From assembly GCA_040285825.1 (NCBI GenBank), contig JAUPSS010000004.1:5463658-5527657 (forward strand): a DNA stretch of 64,000 nucleotides, given 5' to 3'. The stretch's first letter is position 1. Each line of letters starts with the position of its first letter. Both the position numbers and the translations under genes were made by a program. The notes under the pieces are model-generated. The model saw only the letters and a list, made by a program, of their open reading frames with translations, ran no database searches and had not been told where the DNA came from. The stretch is from Eukaryota sp. TZLM1-RC. Taxonomy: Eukaryota; Metamonada: BaSk clade. Positions 52,570 through 63,866 of this stretch are shown in pieces.

Positions 52570-53061
52570 TCATCTGCGGATAACGCTTTTGCTGAGGCAC
52601 AGGGAGAGCCCGAGCTTCCTTGTTGGATTTAATAGATTTACGTTTTCTTTTATTTGGTTTCTTATTAAATCGTTGATACGCTTCAGAATATCTGATAGAA
52701 TGGAGTGGTTCCTCGGTATCTCGGTATCTCCACCAAACCATCTTACAGTACAGAAGGGTCCTTGAGCAGTATTATACTCGTCAAGGATTTCCTCGATGAC
52801 ATGTTTACCTGAATCTGTGGCTACGATGGCCCTAAGTAGATCGACATCGTTAGGATTGTCAGCGTTGTAAATTTCACAGTCCCTCTTAGATATTTTAGTT
52901 TGTTCACCAGTCGTCAGGTTCTTCATTAATAAAGTGGAGTTGGACGGCGTTTCTAAAACCAGATACGAGCCTAACCAAGATCCATGCAAGTTATTAGGTT
53001 GTTTAGTCTTTCGAAGAAAATAGTCACCAAAATTAAATGTATTTTCATCTATATGACACAA
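52570..53061 (-). pseudogene. gypsy integrase C-terminus with chromodomain
   Basis: About 160 residues: FNFGDYFLRKTKQPNNLHGSWLGSY (the integrase C-terminal SH3-like barrel with its GxWxGxY turn), VLETPSNSTLLMKNLTTGE, then KHVIEEILDEYN and CTVRWFGG, a chromodomain-like ending. It is a different gypsy lineage from the 15-30 kb array, since residues match only in motif. It is cut at its 5' side by a LINE insertion (16-bp duplication at 53050/55129). No LTR was found. Basic tail RKTKRRKS-like in another frame suggests a frameshift near 52740. Confidence 0.75.
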
Positions 53062-53065
53062 GTTT

Positions 53066-55128
53066 TTTTTTTAAAATATAATTTTATTCTAAACCTATAA
53101 ATCAACATCTAAAAAATCCATCTCTCCCAAAACAAAAACACTAGATGCTACTCTCTCATAGTGAGATCCAAGAGAAAGCAAAGCATCAGAAACCATCTTC
53201 AACATCCCCTTAAAAATAGAAAACACAATTCTATTTTTGCCAAAACAATCTGTTGAAATTTCTGCCAGTTCTTCTCTTTACAATCATTTCAAAATCATCC
53301 AAAAAACGTAAAGCAGTTGGTGCAAGTGAACCAAAAAGGGAAAATACAAATGGATACAAATTGTATTTTGCATGCTGTAGACTGGCCAATTTGGACAAAG
53401 GTTCATTGTATTTTTTGAATTTAAAATTTTCAGCATTTGAAAGGGGATTATGAATTTCAGAATTAACAAGCCTTTCATTTGAGGCATTACAAGGATCAAC
53501 AGACATTACATCCAATAAAATGAAGCTTCCATCTAATCCAGGTAATATGACATCACCTCTATTATTCTTATGAAAATCATTTTCAGCATCAAACAGATTT
53601 GACAACAAAGGTTCCAAGAAGGATTCAATTCTATGAGATTTACACATACAATATACCTGGTCTCTTACAGCATCATGAACCTTGCTTCTAAAAGTAATAA
53701 AATGTTTACAATTTAACAAATGAGTAGTTGTAATTTCTCGAGAACATTTACAAATTAAATTATGGGGTAAATTATCAGGCCAGATAAAGGAACGAAATCT
53801 CATATTCAGAGTCCAAGCAGAATCGGATAAGAGAGTACCATATACTTGTGGAATTGTTGTTACTAAGGCAGAAGAAGTACTGTCACACATATCTTGTAAA
53901 AGATTTGCAAAAGCGGGATTCTTTTTCTTGGCCAAGCCAAGTCTAACATCAAAATCCAAGCTTTCAAAAATCTTTGACAATTTTTGTTGAAGCTTTTTAC
54001 AGCAAAACTGTAAATTAAATAGAGATCGGTTTGGAATTTCTTGAATTGATTGAGGAAAGCATTTGGTCCAAATTTGTGGCGGTAATTTTTCAAGTTCACA
54101 AGATAACTCATACAAATAGGGACTACAATTGGGGACTAACAGATGAGAATCATCAGGAAATCTACGAGAAAATTCATAAATAAAATTTTTGCCACCACCC
54201 AAGAATGCTGATTGACACAAAATTGAAGATTTAGTAAATCCAATACCCCCAAATTTGCTGAAGAAAATAAATGGCTTTTCAACATTCCTGGTTCTACATC
54301 CAATAAATCAGCAAAAATTCTGTTCTCAATGAATTAAAAGAACGACAAAAATCTAATGCTATGGAAGGAGCACAAGATCTCAAAATGTGGGTTATTCTCC
54401 CAGTGTAGCAAATTTTAAGCATAAAAAATTTAATATGCTTTTCTATATCTAAAGAAGAAATTGAATCAAGTTCAATTTTCATTTTTTCCAAAATAACTTG
54501 CAATTCATTCTGAATTTGAGGCACATTTCCTAACCAACAACCAAGGAACTTAAAAGCATCACTACTATAATTAGTAAAAGGGACAATAGAATCGTTTATC
54601 ACTAGGTCTTGAGCAGAAGAGCCAATCAGAAGACATTTGCTGGCATTAAGATGAAGCCCAATATTTTCATATGAATCAGCAATTTCTTGAGCAACCAATT
54701 CTAGTAAATCAAATGAACCAATCAAGGATATATCATCCATATAAGCAACTATTTTTATAGAAGGGTATTTTTGCTTAATGATATTTAAAGTTTTGTGAAT
54801 AGCTAAACAAAACAATAATGGGCCTAAAGGATCTCCCTGCTTCACTCCAGAAGATGATTTAAGACCAAATGAATTAAAAATTAAATCTGATTCTTTCCCA
54901 TAAAAATGGTAGAAAAAACTCGATAGCTCAGGAAAATCAGATTTAATAACTTCAAAATTGCTTCTCGCTTTACAGAGTTAAAAGCATTTTTAAAGTCGAG
55001 ATTAAAAATAAAATTATTTTCCTCTGCATTAAAAAAGGTATCAGAGGCAATAGCAGCAACAGAAGCACCATCAATTGTTTTGATTCCAAATTGATGAGGA
55101 TTCAAAAAAATATATATAACAATATATA
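53066..55128 (-). mobile_element. best-preserved type 1 LINE insertion with TSD
   Basis: 2.06 kb, minus strand, 5'-truncated in the RT palm. Frame 55138-54881 holds HQFGIKTIDGASVAAIASDTFFN and LDFKNAFNSVKREAI. Frame 54845-54294 (183 residues) holds GDPLGPLLFCLAIHKTL, IVAYMDDISLIGS with both catalytic Asp, FKFLGCWLGNVPQIQ and the thumb. Frame 54220-53231 (329 residues) holds the knuckle CKCSREITTTHLLNC, HDAVRDQVYCMC, the endonuclease NRGDVILPGLDGSFILLDV (D-x13-D) with FKKYNEPL, and the tail RLFWQK. An A-tail (T-run at 53063-53072 on the plus strand) sits at the 3' end. The 16-bp duplication TATATGACACAAGTTT flanks it (53050-53065 and 55129-55144). Two frameshifts (~54250 and ~54870) suggest recent loss of function or base-call errors. 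Confidence 0.92.
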
Positions 55129-55364
55129 TATATGACACAAGTTTGTAAGACGTTTATTTTTAATTAACCAAAACTGGAACATTTATGTCAGTTTAGATGA
55201 AAAATTATTGTAGTGCGGTATATTTTAGGTAAAAAGCTTGCAACAATAGTTGAGCAGTATTTATTGCAATATATTCCAATACATCAATTATTTACCGAAT
55301 CCTGCAACAGACTAAATTGCTCACAATATTTGTATGTATTCCAGTATGTATTTTAGTTAATTCT

Positions 55365-55460
55365 GCTTGGCTGACTTGGGTTATGAAGACATAGAATTTT
55401 AACCTGGTCGTATAGATTATTTTTTATTGGAATAAATAAAAAGTTTTTTGAAAAAAAAAT
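55365..55460 (+). mobile_element. severely truncated LINE 3' end (type 1)
   Basis: About 95 bp nearly the same as 1465-1550: LADLGYEDIEF, stop, and an A-rich end TTGGAATAAATAAAAA. No upstream domain is present, as in extreme 5' truncation. Confidence 0.75.
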
Positions 55461-55540
55461 ACTTGTATGTGATCATGTGAATTTCTGCATTGCAACAATT
55501 TTTGTCCATTTCCTATGATTTCACATTGCTAACATAAGTT

Positions 55541-56366
55541 ATGTCAAGCGATGAATCAGAAGCGACAGATCTTTTGACATCTCTGTCCGTACGACCTCCA
55601 CCTGCTTTCTTCCATGCAGAAGGCAGTGACCATTGTACAGATGTGGGTAAGCAGTTTGATTTTGATGTTTTGATCTCTCCCTACTTCTACGGACATATTT
55701 CAAAACTTTTGAGTATAGTTCAACAACTACCATACAACACAATGTTCATCTCTCCAGTTTATTATTTTGCACAGAATAAGCAAAGCATAACTGAGATTAA
55801 CGACTATCAGTTTCTCGTTACTGCCTAAGTAGATGAAAATCAGTCTCCTTTTGACACAGTGATTGGTGAAGTCATCGAGGAACTTGGTTTTGAAGTCACC
55901 CTTGAGATGATTACTTCCCATGGTACAACTCCCTCTGCTAGAAAAAAGAAAGGACGAACAGAGATAATAACAGTCCATTACTTTAGTGTTTGTCTCAACC
56001 CTACAGCTGATAGCACTGATTCTATTGATAGGAGCAAAGCTATAGAGCCCTTAACTCTCACTCTTCGGATCCAGTGGTAGTTTCAATCTTTGTTTATGTT
56101 TCTTACAATTCTCTTGAGCAACTCAATCAAATTCTCCAACGTAGACAACGTCTAAAAAACCCATGTCACAAAGGAAGTGAACATGATTGCGGACACCGTG
56201 TCATTGTTATGAACAAGCAAAAGTTGATTGAGTGTATGAAAAATCCAACTCTTATGAAGAAATCTACGACACTACAGCAGATGTACAACACTGCCATGCA
56301 ACCAGAACCACACAACAAAATGAGGAGAAACCAAAGGGCCAAGAACTACAAGGACAGTGGGGTTTA
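55541..56366 (+). pseudogene. unidentified broken gene
   Basis: ATG at 55541 opens a frame with normal codon use: MSSDESEATDLLTSLSVRPP, then FDFDVLISPYFYGHISKLL. It meets a TAA at 55826-55828, continues in the same frame to 56080 (FDTVIGEVIEELGFEV, then SARKKKGRTEIITVHYFSVCL), and shifts to another frame for NSLEQLNQILQRRQRLKNPCHKGSEHDCGHRVIVM up to 56366. No tiny intron that bridges the breaks could be placed. I do not recognise the family. It is more GC-rich than nearby TE debris and may be a dead host or element gene. Confidence 0.45.
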
Positions 56367-56389
56367 GTGTAAATATTTAGCTACTTAAT

Positions 56390-56711
56390 AAATTGGATCA
56401 AATTTTTTGTCATATACCTTGGGTCGTGCTCTCAATTGCTCTAAATTGAATTTACCGTTTTTCAATACATGATGTTTACAGAAAACACTGTTTTTAATAT
56501 GGCAAAAATTGCAAAAGTTGTATTAAAAGTTGTATCAAAAGTTGTATTAAGGTGCATTTTATAGAGAAACAGTCATTAAAAAAATTTACTTCTGATGATA
56601 AATGTGATATTTATTGTGTTTGGATTGGTAGCTCTGAAGTTATTCTTGATTTTGTTTCTAGCAATGTTTAACACCATACTTTGGTTTGAAGGACAAAAAT
56701 TAATTTTGTAG
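56390..56711 (+). mobile_element. type 2 LINE scrap interrupted by the gypsy relative
   Basis: Readable pieces: TVFNMAKIAKVV, KCDIYCVWIGSSEVILDFVSSNV (endonuclease region) and the HTLV-like residues before the LTR. The sequence appears to continue for a short way after the gypsy element at 60040 (DASESKYL). The frame is broken many times. Confidence 0.65.
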
Positions 56712-56858
56712 TGTTAGTCTTAAATAATACTAATAGCTTTAATATTATAGTTTATTTAGTTTTCGCCTATTAGTACAAGAAGACGGAATACAATTCCTCT
56801 TCGTAATACATTACATTACATCTACTGTATTTCGCATCACCAACAGCCTAGACCATCA
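56712..56858 (+). repeat. 5' LTR of the deleted gypsy relative
   Basis: Begins TGTTAGTC and ends GACCATCA, 147 bp. The position equivalent to the gag ATG (nucleotide 118) reads ATT here but ATG in the 3' LTR. Followed by ATACGTATTG as in the tandem array. Confidence 0.9.
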
Positions 56859-59800
56859 ATACGTATTGTGTTGCCAATGGCTTCGCCTAGACACCCTGAT
56901 AAAGAGATTGGGTCCTCTTCACTCCCCACAAAACAAACCGAAGTTTCGCCTCCTGGTGAAGCTCCTGCGCTTCCAGAAGATTTTTTCCAGAAAATGCTGT
57001 TCCTATGGAAAGAAGTTCTCTTGATGCGATTCCACTCATACAGAAGTAGAAAACATTTCCTCAGGATTCTATTCCTTTGGAAGGATGCAAGCCTTCTCAA
57101 AATTCCATTCCTCAGAAAGGAAGAAGTCCTTTGTTGGTGCCTTACTACGAAGACGTAGAAATTCCTGAGGTCCCTCCCTCTTTTTCACAATTTAGAAATG
57201 CAGAGTCCCACTTTCTTCTATCCCAATGAGTAGTTCTGAAGTTACACTTTCTACTCCTACTCAATGCAGAGAGTCAGTCTCACCTCTTCCTGCTACAAAG
57301 AAACGATCTGGAGTTCAACCTTCTTCCTCCCCTCAAACAAACACTGAAATTCCACCTTCATCCTTTTCTTCTGAGGTCCCACCCTCTCACTCTCAACAAA
57401 CTCCTTTAGTTTCAACTGTAAGAAAAACCATTCAAAATTTTGCTGTTCCAGTTTCAGGATCTCCACTTACTTCAAGCACAGTAAGTGAAGTTAACAACCT
57501 CACTTTTTCATCTTCCCATGCTAGAGATACTATTCCTAGCACACCAAACCTTCCTTCGTACGAACAATTGTTTTCGGACTTAGTTGATTACGAGGAACCT
57601 CCTATGGAATTCTCTTCAACGCCTCAACCCTCGGTTTTTACCACGGAACTTAGACTTGCAGTCGATAGATTTTTTGATGAAGTTTTAAAACTGTATTTAA
57701 ATCGATTTTACCGAGAAAAGAGGAATTGAAAACACAGAAAAAGACTGGAGAAAAGATCCAGGCTAGAAAAGGACATTCCTCTTCACCAGCCCAACAATCA
57801 GTTCAAACTGTAGTTGTACTCCTCTACTCTGGCTCCTACGCTAGTACTAGTGTTCACGAAAACAGTACCTCCCATCAGCACAGACCCAGTGTTCCACATA
57901 GAGATACAAGAATTAATCCAAATGAACCTGAAGCCATTCCTCTCACGGAAATGAGCAAGGGACACATTCTATGGTCCTAGATTCAAAAAAGCACAAGGAA
58001 TATGGGTCACCCCCAGATTGGTCCATACCTATCATTTGAACGAATTGCTCCTGAGAACACTAGAGTTGCTTTCGAGTGTCAGGTATAAAAGGACAACTAG
58101 AGAGGGCGTTCTCAGACGTTTCGCTGGAGACGAATACAATCTTTTCATTAATGAAGCGAACCCCTGTCCCTACCCTAGGTTCAGCCCTGGGGACAACGTC
58201 TTTCTCAACACTAATTGACAGAGATCACAGAACAGGATGGTGGTTTACCGAAACTAACTACGGTGAAAAATCTTTTTTTTCTATAGACGTCCTGATCACA
58301 TCGCTTCATATTGTAATCCCAACCATAGAAGAACAGGTGATCTTCAAAAAGCTTTTCAGCAGGTCACAGTATTCCCGGGATGTGTTGAATCCAGAATGCT
58401 GAAATGGGTTATGGTTAAAGGTAGAATAGAGACGACACGCTTGCTACAACCAGCAGTATCTTCACAACATGTTCCTGCCCAAATTGAGGATATCCAGAAA
58501 TCTCCTCAACCTCAACAGAGCGAAGTCCCAGCTCCCTCTGTACAACCCACTGAATCAGTACAACCTTCTATGAAAACTGACCCTCTTTCTCCTATAGAAA
58601 CTTCAGATCAAACTGCTATGGAACGTCCCGACAACGAAGTAGTCACAGTAAAAAATGAGTCCCCAACTCCTACCACATCTTCTGATGAGGTTCCAGCTCC
58701 CATCACTCCCGTTAGTCAAAAACCTCCAACCCGATTTACACCTTTCACGATAGGTTCAACCTTTACTTTATCCTCTCGTCAATCATTTTTCTCCGGCATT
58801 TACGAAAGTAGCCCTCTCCTTTCTTCTATGATTGGATTTAGAGAGGCCTAGCTGAATGTGTTACCCCTGAGGTGTTAAATGCTTTAAGATATCAAGGTTT
58901 TCACCTAGTTATCTCATCTCCTACGGTTTCCACTTCTCGAGACGAACGCATCATTTGGGCTCAAATTCTAAGAAGAACCCAATTCAGCAGACTGGATGAG
59001 GCAAATTGAGCTCTCCTCTCAATTAACATGGACTGGACTAAAGGAGATAACGGTTAGAGGTGGATTGACTTTATGGTCAACATCGGCAGAGTACTAACTC
59101 GCTCCACTGACATTCAAGACATTAGGGGTATTTCTCAGCAATTGAGAACATTCTCAATAAGTGCCACTTTCCCAGTGGGTAGACTTGCTGACTGGGTAGT
59201 AGCTACTTATGTCCTAGAAAGCATTGAAATCATCCCTATAGACGACAGACTCCTCAGAATCTGGTCTTCCCCGTACTACTACTCATGCAAAGGTCCCACT
59301 CTGGGTGAATTCTTCAGTGTTCTTCAAATAGAATACGAGAATTTCTGTCACGACAGGTCTAATCTTGAACAATTGAACCACGTTGATTTCACATATCAGA
59401 ACCAACTGACACATCAACAAGCCACCCACCGACATCCACCGGTGGTACACTCCCCACCTGACATTTCTAGACAACGAGGTTCTAGACCAGGTAAACGCTC
59501 TGAACAATTCAAGAGAGGAGGTGGCTCACCAAAACCGTCTTCCACCCAAGATGATGTGCAGTGTAATTTCTGCAAACATATGGGCCATCCGACTGCGAAC
59601 GATGAGTTCCACTCATGGGTTGCTGCAAATGATGTTGAAGAACACATCATAGAAAAGGTGCTCAATCAGGACGGTGACTTATGCCAAGTACAAGGGCCTG
59701 TAAAGAATATCACCACTGAACATATGTCTACAGTCCAAAATACTGCCGCGTATAAAGACTTCATCAAGACTTCGAAAGCACGTCACCGTACTAAATCCGC

Positions 59801-59900
59801 TCCTCCCAAGAAGCGTCCCAGAACTAGTGCTTCACCTCCTGTGACTAGAGCTTTCAGGAATCGTCGCTCGAAAATCAGGAAAAAACAGTGTTGGTCTTGA
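56859..59900 (+). pseudogene. gag-chromodomain fusion frame of the deleted gypsy relative
   Basis: Readable in several frames: a Pro/Ser/Glu-rich N-terminus (56868-57158); SSSEVTLSTPTQCRESVSPL through SYEQLFSDLVDYEEPPMEF (57226-57729); a basic middle (57726-58402); acidic and Pro-rich spacers (58396-58851). Then a good frame of 275 residues (59073-59900) holds MVNIGRVLTRSTDIQDIRG, TLGEFFSVLQIEYENFC, the zinc knuckle and the chromodomain-like end. Frameshifts and stops lie between the blocks. In the last block the gag-to-integrase junction is in frame, so a Gag-chromodomain fusion could have been made by an ancestor. Confidence 0.82.
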
Positions 59901-60035
59901 ATAGTATTGATAGCTTCAATATTATAGTTTATTTAGTTTTCGTTTATCAGTACAAGAAGAGAGAATACAATTCCTCTTCGTAATAAATTACATTGCATCT
60001 ACTGCATGTCGCATCACCAACAGCCTAAACCATCA
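59889..60035 (+). repeat. 3' LTR of the deleted gypsy relative
   Basis: 147 bp from TGTTGGTC to AACCATCA. It differs from the 5' LTR at many positions, so this insertion is much older than the tandem array. Confidence 0.9.
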
Positions 60036-60039
60036 GTAG

Positions 60040-60515
60040 ATGCTTCTGAATCTAAATACCTTTGACTGAGGTAGCAAAGTTCATCAAGTATTCTGAAAAT
60101 ATCAGTGTTTGGTGCGAATCCGCCCCAGTACAGGTGTGATGCAGAAACTACATTACAATTAACATAAGGCACAACATCGTTTACCTTGCTCTCATCATGG
60201 ATCAACACTCTCCATCAACTAACGTTGAATACGTCGAAGTCATCAGAAAGCCTGTCAACAACAATAAAGGTGACCATTTTCATGGTCGCTACAAGTGTCT
60301 CATTACCTCTACTAGCAGTTTTCTAGGCATAGTGTTTGACGTCAACTTGGTTAAATTTATCTGATTGGACAAAGGATTGGTGTTCTATTTTTATTCTTTT
60401 ATTGGAAAAAACAAATCTGTCAAAAGATTTATTGGACAAAATTCAAATTGTTAAAACTAATGTCTCTATAATTGAGTGCGCATTAAACAAAAACAATGTT
60501 ATACCAAACGCACCA
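60040..60515. other. unassigned stretch with a small open frame
   Basis: After the target duplication, ~40 bp may be LINE. An ATG at 60197 opens 55 residues (MDQHSPSTNVEYVEVIRKP ... GIVFDVNLVKFI) that I cannot assign. It is not counted as a gene. Confidence 0.35.
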
Positions 60516-61310
60516 TCGCACCACCGATTAAAAAAGTAATAATAATAAAAAGTAGTGGTTGGGGTTATCTAATTGCTCCTTTTGTCGATTCTTCTCAGGT
60601 TCTTGTTGATTTTACTACTGTTGATCCCTTTGCTTCAATTTACTGTGAAGATGTCTTAGTTAGTTCTAAAGGCCACTTGGACAAGGCTGAGGTTCGAAAA
60701 CCAGAGAAATATGATGAGTTATTGAATGATTTAAATAAGAACCTTTATTCGAAGTTTTCTTTCGTTCTTTTTGCCTTTTCGATTTTTGGTTATATTGGTC
60801 AGTTTGGTTTGAATTTTCCCAACAATTTGGATTCTCTATGTCGTTCAATTGGTAAGAATTTTGCTGGGTTTTGATCGAAGAATCGAGTCATTTTTGCTTT
60901 GTATAGAAGTTTTCCCAAATATTTAAATTTAATGATGTCCAAGCTTAACAAGGATTCTTCAAGAGTTGATGTGGAGAATTTTGTTTCTTATGTGTTTTAA
61001 TTTGTTTTGTTTTGTTTTGTAATTACGTAGAAAATCTAAAAATTAGTATTATTAATATTCAATAATTTGAATTCAAACATGCCCAATACCTTTATTGTCC
61101 TTTTGCGTATTCATTATTTGGTACTTCCGAATAAAACCGCTTTATTTGTTCTAGGCAAATTCTCTAAAAAAGAGATGGAAGAATATTGATCGAACGTTGT
61201 TGCAAAATAGAACTGTTTTATCTGTTTTTAAATTCATGCATAATCTTGTTTCTATCTCGCAGTTATCACTAGCAAGATTTCTTCAAAAAATGCTTAAATA
61301 GAATTATGAA
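60516..61310 (+). mobile_element. LINE endonuclease tail (type 5)
   Basis: Encodes SSGWGYLIAPFVDSSQVLVDFTTVDP (60550-60630), a Lys-rich helix RKPEKYDELLNDLNKNLYS, FSFVLFAFSIFGYIGQFGLN and IGKNFAGF (to 60874), then past a stop SKNRVIFALYRSFPKYLNLMM. This is the D-x13-(D)/K-Y/FG.G layout of the other LINE C-termini but a distinct sequence group. A second tail (ERCCKIELF-like; FKFMHNLVS) is readable at 61190-61300. Confidence 0.65.
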
Positions 61311-61620
61311 TGGTAGGTGTGGTAGCTTGAGGAAATAGATTTTGGGTTTTCAACAATTCGTATAAATGAAACAATTGTGTTCAGAAAAAATTTTGAATAG
61401 TAGGCATTAATTGTCTCCTTAAGCATTGAAAACATCTCTATGTTTACGTTTAACAAGTCCAATATTTTCTGAATAGAAGGGTATTGAGGTACTGATCCCA
61501 AATATTTCAGTTTGTTTGTTTAACCTACATAAGAAATACTTCAATAAATAAATGAATAACAACCCACAAAGACCAATTCCTGCAACATTGTCAAAGTCGG
61601 TATTGGTTAACTTCACTCTG
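61300..61620 (-). pseudogene. faint gypsy integrase remnant
   Basis: The minus strand reads FGISTSIPFYSENIGLVKRKHRDVFNA (61520-61419). It matches the integrase stretch LGIEVSKSIPRFSPSNGLVERRHRDIL of the 22.8-24.7 kb copy, including the ERxHR-type motif, here KRKHR. The flanking residues are decayed. This is weak evidence from a single block. Confidence 0.4.
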
Positions 61621-61899
61621 CATGAACGTAATTAGAATGTTTCTAGAAATTTGGAATTTATTGATCAATAACTGTATTTGATCAAAACACAGAGACCGAT
61701 CTGTCAATTGTTTTTAAGGTTCATGTTGTCGTTGTCTGAAACTGCGCGACGAAAAAGGTCGCTAAAATAGGAACAAAGAAACTTTTTGGTATTCATGGCT
61801 GGTCACTGCGTCGCTGGTGAAATAACGTTAAACATTGTACTTAAGTAAAGGTGACTTGAAAGAGCAAAGAAGATACTGAAATACATAGACATCTTCTTA

Positions 61900-61924
61900 C
61901 CACTTATGTGAATCACATAAGTGG
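61900..61924. repeat. perfect 12-bp palindrome
   Basis: CCACTTATGTGA, one A, then its exact complement. It is 46 bp outside the next inverted-repeat element. Could be a cruciform or protein-binding site; no gene is adjacent. Confidence 0.55.
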
Positions 61925-61970
61925 AAATGGAAGTGGAAATAAAATGGAATCAGGAATGAGAATAGAGCTA

Positions 61971-62683
61971 CAGTCAACGGTTTAATTAGTCAACATTTTT
62001 TATAAGTCGGGATTTTTATTAGTCTGGTCCAGGTTAATTCTTATTTTCTTGCAGAAAAAGAGACATAAGTTCATTCAACACTGAGTCACACAAATTAGAT
62101 CTCATGGTTCTAGGATACCCAATACTAAACGACCTTGCAAGACTCCAAGCACAACGGCCTCCATCGAATGATAAAAACCCTGGTAAACACTCGTAAACAC
62201 TATTTTTGGGACTCACCGTAGAATGTGTTCACAAAGTCAACCAGTGTAGTGATCCAGATGGTTTGAGCTACACAAAAAAGACCATGATTTTATGTGGACT
62301 CGCCTTAAATACCAATGGGTCATGGGAAGTGGAGCAGCTGAAGCCAGAATTCCAAAAAATCGTAGCAAAACACTCTGACAAGTTCAATGGCAGAAAGCCA
62401 GAAACTTGGCCCGATAGTGACAGTGATGGAAAATGATTTAGAATAGTTTAAAGGTTACAATGGGTATAAAATTTTGGATAAAGTTTAGGTCTTGATTGTT
62501 GTGTTCTAATGAAAAAAATCCCGACTAATTTACTACATGATGAATTAGTCTGGTCCAAACTAATGGAAATAAATGGAATATAGTCGGGATTTAATTTAGT
62601 CGAGCCCACAGTAATAGTTTTATGGTCGACATCAAAACTACTATGGAAATTAGTCGGGACCAGACTAATTAAACCGCTTACTA
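61971..62683. mobile_element. TA-flanked inverted-repeat element (Tc1/pogo-like MITE)
   Basis: Terminal inverted repeats of 21 bp match at 18 positions, including the perfect core CGGTTTAATTAGTC (61978-61991) and its complement (62663-62676). TA lies on each side (61969-61970 and 62684-62685), the target of the IS630-Tc1-mariner superfamily. Many internal TAGTCGGGA and AGTCTGGTCC motifs repeat the ends. The 713-bp interior holds a short frame (62206-62436: DGLSYTKKTMILCGLALN, then WEVEQLKPEFQKIV) of unknown nature. It is most likely non-autonomous. Confidence 0.7.
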
Positions 62684-62699
62684 TAATTCATTTTATCTT

Positions 62700-63860
62700 T
62701 GGAGTTGAAATCTCAAAAAATAAATAATGAAGGGGTAATTGTTTTTATACTATTCATTCAAAATCAAAATTGTTTTTGTACTTTTTGAAATGGTATAGAA
62801 AATCACCACACGATTTCATGACTATAATTGGTTTTTTACCATGGTCAGATTCTGATTGATTGACACTGATCTCTTTTCTCTGTCTGTAATGATATTATCC
62901 TATTCATCTGAAACATGAACTTTTTCCTGAGCCTGTACCTTTCTCAACACATCGACTTTGTTCAATAATACAACACAAACATCTTTATATCAACTAGAAA
63001 ACATCCTCACAACCTTTGCTATTGTCTCTCCATATATCCCTTCTTTCTCTTCACAGATGGACGACCAGCTCTTCTCTGTCTCACAGGAGGACTTAAGGGT
63101 CTTTCCCTATCGTTCCACGAGTCTCTACTTTGAGAAGGTACAACGGACTGTTCATACATCTTTTCATACATCTTTGATCTCACGTCTTTCAAGAAGACTG
63201 TCGTGTATAAGGCGTAGTTGAAAGCTTTTCTTATCCTTGAATGTAGACTCTTGCTTCAAGGAAGCGATATTTAAAGAATACATTATAGAACTGCGGTGGT
63301 ATAAAAACAATTATGGTGGTATGAAGGTAATTTTGAAGGTCTTTTAATGGTACAAAACTAATTTTTCTCAATATAAATGAATTCGAAGTGTGGTTGAGCC
63401 ACTGCAAAAGGTTTGATGTTGGTCATTCTAAGATACTGGGCAAGTTGGATAAAAGTGGAGGAAAAAAGTGAAGAATGACTTTTTTGTTCACTATCCAAAT
63501 AATATTGAACTTTTCATTTTGAGAAATGGGCCAAAAGTAAATAAAAATAAAAATAAAAAGAATAGAATAAAAATTTCATGTATTTGTTTCCATCTTCAGA
63601 GTGGAATATATTCCACTTTGGTATTGGAGATATGCTCCTAGTCGCACAAGCATAATGGTATTGGCCTAACACGTTCATTAATTTTATCAAATGCTGTGTT
63701 AGGTAGAATCAACAACTTCCTGTATGAAGTTGCTTTAAGGTCTCCTCGTCCAATGGATTTATTTAGTGTGTAAACCCTTCTTCAGTTGAAATGAAATTTT
63801 TACGTGCCTTTGGAATCGTGGTTAATTGTGAATTTTTATTTAAATATATTTTGTATCAAA
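62700..63860. other. no gene seen
   Basis: AT-rich DNA. A frame at 62958-63221 (MFNNTTQTSLYQLEN..., 87 residues) has no recognisable domain. A TAAAAA microsatellite occurs near 63538-63575. Nothing else is supportable. Confidence 0.45.
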
Positions 63861-63866
63861 AACTAT

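Larger units (their letters stand above)
56712..60035 (+). mobile_element. internally deleted Ty3/gypsy relative, 3.3 kb
   Basis: 147-bp LTRs at both ends and a 4-bp duplication GTAG (56708-56711 and 60036-60039). It is the same family as the 15-30 kb array, but diverged. Only gag and the chromodomain end remain: the zinc knuckle CNFCKHMGHPT (around 59565-59590) is joined directly to NDEFHSWVAANDVEEHIIEKVL. Protease, RT, RNase H and most of integrase are absent. It must have moved, if at all, with proteins from a complete copy. Confidence 0.92.

Noticed and set aside
62958-63221. 87-residue frame as a gene
   Set aside because: No recognisable domain, no supporting context, and composition resembles flanking DNA.
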